From positions 2,666,001 to 2,730,000 of the forward strand of contig OZ257149.1 in the NCBI GenBank assembly GCA_965279085.1: 64,000 nucleotides of DNA, written 5' to 3'. Position 1 is the stretch's first letter, and every line of letters begins with the position of its first letter. Under the pieces are notes generated by a model. It had not been told where the DNA came from. It saw nothing but the letters and a program-made list of their open reading frames with translations, and did not search any database. Below are positions 24,505 to 32,313 of the stretch, one piece after another. The position numbers were made by a program, and so were the translations under genes. This DNA is from UBA7672 sp965279085. GTDB taxonomy: Bacteria; Pseudomonadota; Alphaproteobacteria; Caulobacterales; Hyphomonadaceae.

Positions 24505-25454
24505 CGCGGCAAGGCAAGCTCCGGCTTCGCGCCGCGCTTCTCGATCTGCCGGGCGCCGATCAGAATGTTGGCCATCGAGTAGTTGCCTTCGTGGCAGGCG
24601 AATTCGAACATCGGTGCGCCGCTGCGGACGAAGCTGTATTCCGCCAGCCACGGCTTTGCGTAGAGACCCGGCGCCTCGACGGTGAACTGGTACACGATCT
24701 CGTCCGCCGAGACGCGCGTGAGCCGCTCGATCACTTTCGCATCCGGATCGAGGATCAACGACGAGAATGGAACCGAGCGCATGAGATCGTCGGGACGGAA
24801 TGCCGTCGTCTCGATGACGAGCGTGTCGCCGTCCCAGTGCGCCAGAGAATGGCCGAAACGCGAGGGACCGGCGGAAGGCGGCGCCTTCGCGCCGACCGGC
24901 ACGATGCGCACGTCGCTGAAGGCCTCCGTCCACATCACAACGTGATCCGGCGTCTGGACGATCTGGCGCATCTGGCCCGCCGGCGCGATGAGAAAGGGCG
25001 CGCGGCCGCCGCCGCTGATGCAGCGCTCGTTGTTCAGGCGCTCTTCTGGATTGTCGAAGCCGGGCGGCTTGCGCGCCTTCATCCGCGCCGCTCCCGCCTC
25101 CGTGAACGGCAGCCGGCCATCGGGCGGGTCGATGATCATGGAGCTGCGCAGCTCTCCGCGAACACGGGCAAGTCCGTCATTGTCGGGTTCGGCGATTTCG
25201 GGATCGAGTTCTCCCGGCACGCCGCGACGGGCGAGGATGCCGGCGACGATTGCCGCGCCCTCTTCCGGCGTTACGACCAGCGTCTTGATGGTGGATGGGC
25301 GCTCCAGTGTCGTCAGCCATCGCGCGGTCCATACGCCCTGGAAGTCGGGCCGCCCGTCCGCGCCGCGTGGCGGAGAATAGGCTGGCGCCTGTGCAGATGC
25401 CGCGCCTGCGCCAAGGCTGACAACCAGCAGGCCGATCACGATTTCCCGGAACAT
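24501..25454 (-). CDS. Secreted protein of unknown function
   Basis: 317 residues from ATG 25454, which follows a GGGGG site. A signal peptide ends about ASAQA (residues 18-22). The mature protein begins with GADGRPDFQGVWTARW, a phrase shared by a widespread uncharacterised family of periplasmic proteins, and has HSLAHWDGDTLVIETTAF and RVSADEIVYQFTVE strands later. Two Cys (NNERCISGG and FEFACHEG) may pair. No enzymatic motif is evident. Confidence 0.65.
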   Translation of the reverse strand: MFREIVIGLLVVSLGAGAASAQAPAYSPPRGADGRPDFQGVWTARWLTTLERPSTIKTLVVTPEEGAAIVAGILARRGVPGELDPEIAEPDNDGLARVRGELRSSMIIDPPDGRLPFTEAGAARMKARKPPGFDNPEERLNNERCISGGGRAPFLIAPAGQMRQIVQTPDHVVMWTEAFSDVRIVPVGAKAPPSAGPSRFGHSLAHWDGDTLVIETTAFRPDDLMRSVPFSSLILDPDAKVIERLTRVSADEIVYQFTVEAPGLYAKPWLAEYSFVRSGAPMFEFACHEGNYSMANILIGARQIEKRGAKPELALPR

Positions 25455-25604
25455 GCGCGATCCCCCTTTGAGCGCATCAGTGCATGACGTCCGCAGGCTA
25501 GCAAGGATCACAGGACTCTGGCGCATCCTGTGGGGGAGCGGCGCCCGCTTCCCCCGCGGCCCCAAAGCTGCTTAAGAACCGGCAGCTCATTTCGGAGGCG
25601 ATCG

Positions 25605-26315
25605 ATGGCGCAGCTGGCGCTGGTGCGGCACGGACAGAGCCAGTGGAACCTGGAAGACAGGTTCACCGGCTGGTGGGACGTGGACCTCACGCCCGTAGGC
25701 GAGAACGAGGCGCGCCTGTCGGGCCAGATGCTGAAAGCCACCGGCGTTGATTTCGCGCGGGCCTACACGTCGGTTCAGAAGCGGGCGATCCGCACGCTCT
25801 ATCTCGCGCTCGACCAGATGGACCGGCTTTGGCTGCCGGTGACGAAGGACTGGCGCCTGAACGAGCGGCACTATGGCGGGCTCACCGGGCTCAACAAGAA
25901 AGAGACGGCGGCCAAGCATGGCGAGGACCAGGTGAAGGTCTGGCGGCGTTCGTTCGACATCCCGCCGCCGGACATGGTCGCGGGCGGCGAGTTCGACCTG
26001 TCGAAGGATGCGCGCTATCGCGGCATCAACATTCCGAACACCGAGAGCCTGAAGACGACGCTCGACCGCGTGCTGCCCTACTGGGACGCCGAGATCGCGC
26101 CGAAGCTGAAGGCAGGCGAGAACATCGTGGTCGCGGCGCACGGCAACTCGTTGCGCGCGATCGTGAAACACCTGTTCAATGTTCCCGACAGCGAGATCAC
26201 CGAGGTGGAAATTCCCACCGGCAATCCGTTGCTGATCGATCTCGATGGCGCGCTGAAGGTGAAGGCGGCGCGTTATCTCGATGCGGCGCGGGCGAAGCCG
26301 CTTCCTGCCGTATGA
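25605..26315 (+). CDS. gpmA: 2,3-bisphosphoglycerate-dependent phosphoglycerate mutase
   Basis: 236 residues from ATG 25605 after CGGAGG. The phospho-acceptor His is in LVRHGQSQWN, the substrate loop in WRLNERHYGGLTG, and the second catalytic His in AAHGNSLRA. The length and EIPTGNPL end fit GpmA. It interconverts 3- and 2-phosphoglycerate in glycolysis. Overlaps the RibD-like gene by 4 bp (ATGA), so translation is coupled. Confidence 0.95.
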   Translation: MAQLALVRHGQSQWNLEDRFTGWWDVDLTPVGENEARLSGQMLKATGVDFARAYTSVQKRAIRTLYLALDQMDRLWLPVTKDWRLNERHYGGLTGLNKKETAAKHGEDQVKVWRRSFDIPPPDMVAGGEFDLSKDARYRGINIPNTESLKTTLDRVLPYWDAEIAPKLKAGENIVVAAHGNSLRAIVKHLFNVPDSEITEVEIPTGNPLLIDLDGALKVKAARYLDAARAKPLPAV

Positions 26316-26959
26316 CCGCCGGCGCTCACCCCACGACGGATGAGCGCTTCATGGCGCGCGCGCTTGAGCTGGCGCGGAGCCAGCTCGGCAAGACCGCGCC
26401 CAACCCTTCCGTCGGCTGTGTGATCGTCAACGATGGCGTGATCGTGGGCGAAGCCGCGACCGGGGTCGGCGGACGGCCGCATGCCGAGGAGATCGCGCTG
26501 AAGGCGGCGGGCGAGAAAGCGGCGGGCGGATGCGCCTATGTCACGCTCGAGCCCTGCAATGCGCGGCATTCCGGCGCCCTCTCCTGCTCGCAATTGCTGA
26601 TCGCGTCGGGCGTCAGGCGCGTGGTGGTGGCGTGCGAAGACCCGCATCCGATGGCGGCGCACGGCATTTCGCGGCTGGGCGCGGCTGGCGTCGAGGTGAT
26701 GCTGGGCGTGATGCGCGCCGAAGCCGAAGCGTTGAGCGCAGGCTTCTTCAAGGTGATCCGCACTGGCCGGCCGTGGCTTGCCGTCGACGCCGATACATCG
26801 ACCTATGACGCCGAGTTCGACCTCAAGCGCAAAGAGACCTACGAGGCGGCGCTGGAGCGTCTGGCGAAGGACGGGCTCACGCGCATTCGCGTTTCGCCAG
26901 GCACGCCGCTCGCCGCGCAGCTGAAAGCGCGCGGGCTGGTCGACGAGGATCGCAGCTAG
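26312..26959 (+). CDS. RibD-like deaminase domain protein, reductase domain missing
   Basis: 215 residues. The N-terminal ~150 match the RibD deaminase: FMARALELARSQLGKTAPNP, then the zinc and proton shuttle motif HAEE, then LEPCNARHSGALSC. Canonical RibD has eight residues between those two Cys; here nine, and the GRTPP phrase is replaced. The C-terminal NADPH reductase (~220 residues in RibD) is absent, with only a short Lys-rich tail ending RGLVDEDRS. It may deaminate the riboflavin precursor with a separate reductase, or act on another pyrimidine. Coupled to gpmA. Confidence 0.75.
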   Translation: MTAGAHPTTDERFMARALELARSQLGKTAPNPSVGCVIVNDGVIVGEAATGVGGRPHAEEIALKAAGEKAAGGCAYVTLEPCNARHSGALSCSQLLIASGVRRVVVACEDPHPMAAHGISRLGAAGVEVMLGVMRAEAEALSAGFFKVIRTGRPWLAVDADTSTYDAEFDLKRKETYEAALERLAKDGLTRIRVSPGTPLAAQLKARGLVDEDRS

Positions 26960-26976
26960 CCTCCCGCACAAATGAA

Positions 26977-27002
26977 AACGGGCCGGCGTGAGCCGACCCG
27001 TT
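26977..27002 (-). terminator. Intrinsic terminator after the cold-shock gene
   Basis: An 11-bp stem with one mismatch (AACGGGCCGGC with GCCGACCCGTT) and a 4-base loop. Read on the minus strand it ends in GTTTTC, so it should stop transcription of the cold-shock gene at 27050-27259. It may also terminate the plus-strand ribD-like transcript, which ends 18 bases before it. Confidence 0.75.
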
Positions 27003-27049
27003 CCGAAAGTCTGTTGCGTGTCGCGCTGCGTGAAGCAGCGCTGCTCCGC

Positions 27050-27259
27050 TTAGAGGGCCTGGATCTGCGTCGCGGCCATTTTGCCCGAACGCTTGTCCTT
27101 CTCGAGCTCGAAGCTCACACGCTGGCCTTCATTGAGGCCAGCGAGGCCTGCGCGCTGAACAGCCGAGATGTGAACGAACACATCCGCGCCGCCAGACTCA
27201 GGCTGGATGAAGCCGAAGCCCTTTTGCTCGTTGAACCATTTTACGGTGCCGGTAGCCAT
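27050..27259 (-). CDS. Cold-shock domain protein (CspA family)
   Basis: 69 residues. RNP1 (KGFGFIQP) and RNP2 (VFVHISAV) are both present, as in CspA, with the start MATGTVKWFNEQKG. Binds single-stranded RNA and DNA as a chaperone. The end KRSGKMAATQIQAL is the alphaproteobacterial variant. A second copy lies at 48990-49199. It has an unusually long gene-free leader upstream (27260-27579). Confidence 0.95.
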   Translation of the reverse strand: MATGTVKWFNEQKGFGFIQPESGGADVFVHISAVQRAGLAGLNEGQRVSFELEKDKRSGKMAATQIQAL

Positions 27260-27579
27260 GTAGATCTAGTCTTTCGATAGGCGTCCAGGAGACCGGGGGG
27301 GCCCATGGACAAGTGTAAGGCGCATGCAGCCGCGCCCGGGAGCCGTCAAATCAGACTGTTCGGAAGGCCAGATCCGGAGCTCGATCCCGCGGGGGTAACC
27401 CGTTAGGCGAGCGAGGAGAGCAACCCGAACCTGTTCAAATTCGACCGCGCACCTATTGCACACACGGGCTAGCTTGAAAAGCGGCGCCCCGGCGCGTGAA
27501 CTAGAGTTTAGACGAGCGCCGTAATGTCCGTTCCACGTACGCACTTATCGCACCCACACAGCATGCCTAACTGAGCACA
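27260..27579. other. 320-bp divergent promoter region of csp and ygfZ
   Basis: No convincing gene. On the minus strand this is the leader and promoter region of the cold-shock gene, which in this family often has a long structured 5' UTR. On the plus strand the last ~60 bases precede ygfZ. No clear -35/-10 pair stands out by eye. Confidence 0.5.
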
Positions 27580-28401
27580 ATGACGACTCCCGTTTTCCTC
27601 GATCACCGCACGATTGTTTCGGTTAGCGGCGCGGACGCCGACAGCTTCCTCAACGGGATCCTGACAGCGTCCACGCTGGGCATTGCGGCGGGCGAGTTGC
27701 GCTATGGCGGCCTGCTGACGCCGCAGGGAAAGGTGATCGCGGACATGCTGATCGCACGCGACGGCGATGCGATCCTGCTCGATGTCGCCAGCCTTGCCGT
27801 GCCGGCGCTGGTGAAGCGGCTCACGCTGATGAAGCTGCGCGCCGCCGTTGCGATCGAGGAACGTTCCGATCTTGGCGTCTGGGCGTACGAGGGCGAGGTC
27901 GATCCGCGCGATGAGCGCGCGCCGCGCAGGCGCATCGGGCCGCGCGGCGCGGCGGGCAATGTCGAGACTTATCACGCCGCGCGCATTGCGGCGGGGCTGC
28001 CTGAGCAGGGCTTGGACTTCGGCGCGGAAGAGGTCTTCCCCGCCGACATCAACATGGACCTCGTTGGCGGCGTCGACTTCAAGAAGGGCTGTTTCGTAGG
28101 ACAGGAAGTGGTCTCGCGCATGAAGCGGCGGGGCACGGCGCGCAGGCGGACGCTGAAAGTGACTGCAACAGCCGGAACGCCTGCCCCCTCGCCCATTCTC
28201 GCAGACGGCTTCGAAATCGGAATGCTGACGTCGATTTCCGGCGGCGCGGGCCTCGCGCGTGTGCGCATCGACCGGCTGGCAGACGCGCAGGCGAAGGGCG
28301 AAGCGATGCTGGCGAATGGCGCTGCCGTGACATTCGACAATCCCGGCTGGCTGGCTGACGAACTCGCCGCCATGGTCGAGGCAAAGGAAGCGAAGGCGTG
28401 A
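27580..28401 (+). CDS. ygfZ: Folate-binding YgfZ/GcvT-like protein
   Basis: 273 residues. The YgfZ signature KGCFVGQEVVSRMKRRGTARR, with its redox-active Cys, is at about residues 168-188; the GcvT-like fold precedes it (LLTPQGKVIADML). YgfZ binds tetrahydrofolate and helps mature or repair certain Fe-S proteins. GTG of tag overlaps its TGA, so the two genes are coupled. Confidence 0.88.
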   Translation: MTTPVFLDHRTIVSVSGADADSFLNGILTASTLGIAAGELRYGGLLTPQGKVIADMLIARDGDAILLDVASLAVPALVKRLTLMKLRAAVAIEERSDLGVWAYEGEVDPRDERAPRRRIGPRGAAGNVETYHAARIAAGLPEQGLDFGAEEVFPADINMDLVGGVDFKKGCFVGQEVVSRMKRRGTARRRTLKVTATAGTPAPSPILADGFEIGMLTSISGGAGLARVRIDRLADAQAKGEAMLANGAAVTFDNPGWLADELAAMVEAKEAKA

Positions 28402-29009
28402 AAAAACTCGACGATATCCCGTGCGGCTGGGCGCCGGCGCATGACGAACTCTATCGCGGCTATCACGACAATGAATGGGGCGTGCCCGAGCGTGACAGCC
28501 GCGCGCTGTGGGAGAAGTTCCAGCTTGACGGCCATCAGGCGGGGTTGTCGTGGATCACCATCCTGCGCAAGCGCGAGACGATGCGCGAGGAGTTCGACGG
28601 GTTCGAGCCGGAGAAGATCGCACGCTGGACAAGCAAGCGCATCGACAGGGCGATGAAAAACCCGGGCATCATCCGCTCGCCGATCAAGATCGCGGCGACG
28701 ATCAACAACGCGAAAGTCTATCTCGACATGGCCGAGAAGGGCGAGGATTTCTCGGACTATGTCTGGGGCTTCGTCGACAACAAGCCGGTGGTGAACCAGC
28801 TCGAGCACTGGAAGAAAGTTCAGGCCAGGACGCCGCTGTCCGAGCAGATCGCCAAGGACATGAGCAAGCGCGGCTTCAAGTTCTGCGGGCCGGTGATCGT
28901 CTATGCCGTCATGCAGGCTATGGGCATGGTCAACGATCATGAGGTAAGATGCCCGAGACACAGGGAGATCCAGCGGCTTGAGAAGGCCGCGCGCAAAGGG
29001 GGGAAGTGA
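28398..29009 (+). CDS. tag: DNA-3-methyladenine glycosylase I
   Basis: 203 residues beginning at GTG 28398 within the previous stop (GTGA). Zinc ligands are Cys9 (IPCGW), His23 (YHDNEWGV) and the late His/Cys pair in NDHEVRC. The catalytic-pocket phrase LDGHQAGLSWITILRKRE is intact. Removes 3-methyladenine from alkylated DNA. Followed with a one-base overlap by a small lipoprotein gene. Confidence 0.93.
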   Translation: MKKLDDIPCGWAPAHDELYRGYHDNEWGVPERDSRALWEKFQLDGHQAGLSWITILRKRETMREEFDGFEPEKIARWTSKRIDRAMKNPGIIRSPIKIAATINNAKVYLDMAEKGEDFSDYVWGFVDNKPVVNQLEHWKKVQARTPLSEQIAKDMSKRGFKFCGPVIVYAVMQAMGMVNDHEVRCPRHREIQRLEKAARKGGK

Positions 29010-29203
29010 TGCGTGTGCTGATGTGTGCGCTGGCCGCTGCCGGTCTTGCCGGATGCGCCGATCTAGGCGGTTCGATGCAGGCCCAGTACGACAATCTCGC
29101 GAAGAAGCAGTGCCGCTCGCAATCGGGCGTCGATCAGGGCTGCCTTGCCCGCATCGAGCGCGAGAGCCGCGAGCGCGCCGCTGAGAGGGAGCGCAACTCG
29201 TGA
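29009..29203 (+). CDS. Small lipoprotein, 64 aa
   Basis: ATG 29009 shares its A with the tag stop (TGATG), after an AAAGGGGGG site. Signal peptide with lipobox AGLAGC (Cys about 15), then a short, charged, helical mature part with two further Cys (KKQCRS and QGCLAR) spaced ten residues apart, suitable for a disulphide. No family recognised. Coupled to the next lipoprotein gene by a GTGA overlap. Confidence 0.65.
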   Translation: MRVLMCALAAAGLAGCADLGGSMQAQYDNLAKKQCRSQSGVDQGCLARIERESRERAAERERNS

Positions 29204-29469
29204 TCCGTAGTGCCCTGATCGCCGCCGCTTTGCTCGGCTCCAGCGGTTGCGTCTATGACGCCGACGACCTGCCCCGCTATCCGCGCGTGCCGACGCAGTC
29301 CAGCGACAGCGGCCCCATCGATCCGTACAAGCGCGACAAGACTCCCGACACGCCCTACGAGGTGCGCAAGGCGGAGATGGAACGTGACGATCATATCGCG
29401 GGTCGAACCGGCCCTACCTATCCGCCCTTGTTCAAGGACCAGAAGGACGAGGACGACGATACGAACTGA
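29200..29469 (+). CDS. Small lipoprotein, 89 aa
   Basis: Starts at GTG 29200 overlapping the previous stop. Lipobox LLGSSGC (Cys about 17), then a Pro/Asp-rich, probably disordered mature region with DDLPRYPRVPTQ and an Asp/Glu run at the C-terminus. Function unknown; the last of four coupled genes from ygfZ. Confidence 0.62.
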   Translation: MIRSALIAAALLGSSGCVYDADDLPRYPRVPTQSSDSGPIDPYKRDKTPDTPYEVRKAEMERDDHIAGRTGPTYPPLFKDQKDEDDDTN

Positions 29470-29556
29470 GCTGCCGGCTTCGGTTACAAACTATTGCTTC
29501 GGCATGACCCCGGCCCGGTGCTAGGCTCCCCTTCACGGGACCATATCGGGGACGAC

Positions 29557-30114
29557 ATGACAGACTTCGCCGCCATCATGCGCCGTGTGATCACGGGCGA
29601 CGACGCTTCGGGCGACAGTGTTGTGATCATCGACGGCCCCCCTTCGGCTACGAATGGCGAACCCAATCTCGGCGGCCTGTTCGATATCTGGCATGACAAG
29701 GCCAGCGGCCCTCTCGATCCGAAAATCCAGGGCGACATGGGGCCGGAACGCTGTGTGCTGTCGCCCGCGTCCGGCAATGTGAAGGTGCGGTGGTTTGTCA
29801 TAAATCCGCGGCCGCCGGGCGTGCCGGATGAGGCGCTCAATGCAGCCGCCCGTGAGCGCTTTCGCTCGTTCGACGCCGAGGATCACCTGACCGACCAGTC
29901 CAAGCACCCGGCCATGCACAAGACATCGTCGCTGGACGTGATCTGCCTGCTGCAGGGCGAAGTGGACCTGATCCTCGACAAGAGCCGCACGCGCATCAAG
30001 CCCGGCCAGATTGTCATCCAGCGCGGAACCAGCCATGGCTGGGAAGCGCATGGCGGCCCCGCCCTGCTTCTCGCCGTTTTGATCGACCGGCCGCTGGCCG
30101 GTGGAACCCACTAG
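29557..30114 (+). CDS. Cupin domain protein
   Basis: 185 residues from ATG 29557. The C-terminal half is a small cupin: MHKTSSLDVICLLQGEVDLI gives the first motif and IVIQRGTSHGWEAHG the second with its His. The N-terminal ~100 residues carry a GGLFDIWHDKA segment. Related cupins are found next to aromatic or polyketide catabolism, but no such genes are here. Metal binding probable, substrate unknown. Confidence 0.72.
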   Translation: MTDFAAIMRRVITGDDASGDSVVIIDGPPSATNGEPNLGGLFDIWHDKASGPLDPKIQGDMGPERCVLSPASGNVKVRWFVINPRPPGVPDEALNAAARERFRSFDAEDHLTDQSKHPAMHKTSSLDVICLLQGEVDLILDKSRTRIKPGQIVIQRGTSHGWEAHGGPALLLAVLIDRPLAGGTH

Positions 30115-30148
30115 ACCCATCTATGCGTTTGAGTAGAGGAGTACCGAC

Positions 30149-30379
30149 ATGAAGCGCCTGATCCTCGCCTTGCCGATCATCGGTCTTGCCCTGGCGGCTT
30201 GCGCCTCGGACGGCCGGCCCGACGCCGAGCTCTCGCAGGAGCAGGCGTGTATCGCGCACTTCGAGAACGACCCGGTGGAGCGTGACCGCTGCCGCCTGGA
30301 CGCCAGCGTGCGCGGCGACTCGGTTCCGGACGTGTCTCCGCACCAGCTTCCGGTGCGCACGGGCCAGATCGGGGACTAG
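30149..30379 (+). CDS. Small lipoprotein, 76 aa
   Basis: ATG 30149 after a GAGGAGT site. Lipobox LALAAC (Cys about 18), then a 58-residue acidic mature region with two Cys (QACIAH, DRCRLD) that could pair. Function unknown. The 17-bp gap to the convergent LysE-family gene leaves little room for a terminator. Confidence 0.65.
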   Translation: MKRLILALPIIGLALAACASDGRPDAELSQEQACIAHFENDPVERDRCRLDASVRGDSVPDVSPHQLPVRTGQIGD

Positions 30380-30396
30380 GGCCGGTCGGCGCGCGC

Positions 30397-31023
30397 TCAA
30401 TGTCCTGTTGCGGCCCACGTGCGGTAAACCGCGTAGCCAGCCGAGAGCAGCATGGCTAACGCGGCGATCCGGAAGAACCAGCGGGCGAAGGACGGCGACT
30501 GGAAGCGGCGCGCCAGCGCCTCCGCCCCCGCCGCATAAACCACGAGCCCGAACATCTCGCACACCGTGACGGTGATCATGCTGATGACGACCTGCGGGAT
30601 GAGATCGTGCGCGGGGTTGAAATACGCCGGCAGGAGTCCGCCGAAATAGACCAGCGCATTGGGGTTCGCGAGCTGCAGGCCGACGCCGTGCACGAACAGT
30701 TTCGCACGCGGAGGAGGCTCGCGGCGAAGCAGATCGACCGGCGCGCCGAACGCCGTCTTCCACGCCAGAAACGCGATGAAGGCGATACCGGCGGCCTTCA
30801 GAATCATGAAGGCTTCGGGGAAATTCTCCGCCAGCACGGCGACGCCCGAGGCGGCCAGCGCGATCCACACCAGGTTGGCGACGCAGATTCCGATCGCAGG
30901 CGTCATCGACGCCCAGAAGCCGTAACGGATCGACGAGGTCGTCACGAGCATCACCGCCGGGCCGGGCGTAAGCCCGCCTGCGAGGAACAACATCGTGAAG
31001 TTGAACCAGACCCAGAACTCCAT
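30397..31023 (-). CDS. LysE-family amino-acid exporter
   Basis: 208 residues with six hydrophobic helices. Helix 1 ends in the RhtB/LysE signature GGLTPGPAVMLVTTSSIRYG, and a second conserved stretch is VGLQLANPNALVYFGGLLP before helix 4. These carriers export amino acids or related metabolites. Substrate not predictable. Divergent from the lipoprotein gene at 31136. Confidence 0.88.
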   Translation of the reverse strand: MEFWVWFNFTMLFLAGGLTPGPAVMLVTTSSIRYGFWASMTPAIGICVANLVWIALAASGVAVLAENFPEAFMILKAAGIAFIAFLAWKTAFGAPVDLLRREPPPRAKLFVHGVGLQLANPNALVYFGGLLPAYFNPAHDLIPQVVISMITVTVCEMFGLVVYAAGAEALARRFQSPSFARWFFRIAALAMLLSAGYAVYRTWAATGH

Positions 31024-31135
31024 GGCCCGTCCTATAGGGCTTTTTCGCGCTTCAGGGCGAGAGGCGCTGATCCGCGCCAGTTGCCCGGACCGTACGCCGC
31101 GCTATCACAGGCGCGAACCGCGGGAGAATCGCGAC

Positions 31136-31591
31136 ATGGCCATCCGTCTCACCATCGCCGGCATCGGCGCCTGCGCCCTGCTCTTCGCCTGCAGCGGCTC
31201 GACGCCTGCTGCGCAGGCTGCGCCAGACGCGCCGCAACAGGCGCAGGCCACGAATGGTCCGCCCCCGCCGCCCGCCGATCCGCTGGCGGTCGGCTCGCAG
31301 GCGGCGAAGGACGACATGTATTGCTCGGCGCTGATCTACTACGAGAACCCAGACGTGTCGGATGCGCTCGCCCCGGTGGACGAGGCGCTGCTGCGCAAGG
31401 CTCAGACGCTGGGCTTCATCATCGGCGAATCCGGCATCAACAAGCTGGTGGAGGAGAAGGCGATCCACGCAACGCACGCACGCGTCGTGGCCGAGGCCTA
31501 TGCGGCGCAAGTGGCGAAAGATGGCGACAAGCCGCGCATCCCGCTGGACGCGTGCAACAAGCGCGCGGCGGCCGTGCCGATTCCCGAATAG
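31136..31591 (+). CDS. Lipoprotein, first of two paralogues
   Basis: 151 residues from ATG 31136 (site GGGAGAA). Lipobox ALLFAC (Cys about 18), a Pro/Ala/Gln linker, then a helical domain beginning VGSQAAKDDMYCSALIYY. The motif GSQAAKDD-x-YCS recurs in the next gene, as does a late Cys (DACNKR here, ATCIER there), so the two are related and each probably has one disulphide. Function unknown. 14 bp separates the two genes. Confidence 0.7.
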   Translation: MAIRLTIAGIGACALLFACSGSTPAAQAAPDAPQQAQATNGPPPPPADPLAVGSQAAKDDMYCSALIYYENPDVSDALAPVDEALLRKAQTLGFIIGESGINKLVEEKAIHATHARVVAEAYAAQVAKDGDKPRIPLDACNKRAAAVPIPE

Positions 31592-31605
31592 GCTGGGGCG
31601 CAATC

Positions 31606-32217
31606 GTGAAGCTGAAACGCACGCAGATCTTCGGCCTGATCGCCATCGTGGTGTTCGGCGGCGGCATGATCTTTCGCATGACCCAGCCGAGCGAGCGCGA
31701 GATCATGGAGCAGCGCATCGCCAGCCTGCCGCGCATCCAGGCGCCGCCGATGGAATTCCCGATGCCCGATCTTTCGGCGATCAACACGCCGGTCGTGCCA
31801 CCACTGTCCGCGCTGGAATCGGGCGCGACAGCAAGCGCGGGCTCTGTTAGCGGCTACGTTTTACCCAATGACCCGAAATATCTCGCCATCGGCTCTCAGG
31901 CAGCGAAAGACGATTTCTACTGCTCCGGCGTTCTCGGCGCGGAGTTCGATGCGAAGATCGCGGTGAAGTTCGACCCCGATAAGCCGGAAACGCATCCCGA
32001 CGCCGTCGTGCCTCTCATGGACATGCAGAAGAAGCTGGACACCGCGGGCGTCGAAAAGCTGAAGACGGAAAAGCTTTCCGACGGCGGCGACTGGGCCTTC
32101 TTCACGAACGCCTATGGCGAGAAGGCAGAGGCCGACTACAAGGCCGGCGCGCTGCGCATTCCCGTCGCCACATGCATCGAGCGCGCGAAGCCGCTGCCGC
32201 CGGGCACGCTGTATTAA
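31606..32217 (+). CDS. Membrane-anchored paralogue of the preceding lipoprotein
   Basis: 203 residues from GTG 31606. Instead of a lipobox it has one N-terminal transmembrane helix (about 6-23). A Pro-rich linker precedes the shared domain starting IGSQAAKDDFYCSGVL. Compared with its neighbour it has a ~20-residue insert (KFDPDKPETHPDA). It probably arose by duplication and has diverged in anchoring. Function unknown. Confidence 0.68.
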   Translation: MKLKRTQIFGLIAIVVFGGGMIFRMTQPSEREIMEQRIASLPRIQAPPMEFPMPDLSAINTPVVPPLSALESGATASAGSVSGYVLPNDPKYLAIGSQAAKDDFYCSGVLGAEFDAKIAVKFDPDKPETHPDAVVPLMDMQKKLDTAGVEKLKTEKLSDGGDWAFFTNAYGEKAEADYKAGALRIPVATCIERAKPLPPGTLY

Positions 32218-32313
32218 GCCTACGGCAACGAACAATCGCGCCGCGCCCGCCCTTCCGCCATAGTGCGGCCTGGCCTGACGGCGAGCTTCCGCGCCACGCA
32301 CGGAGGAGCTGCG

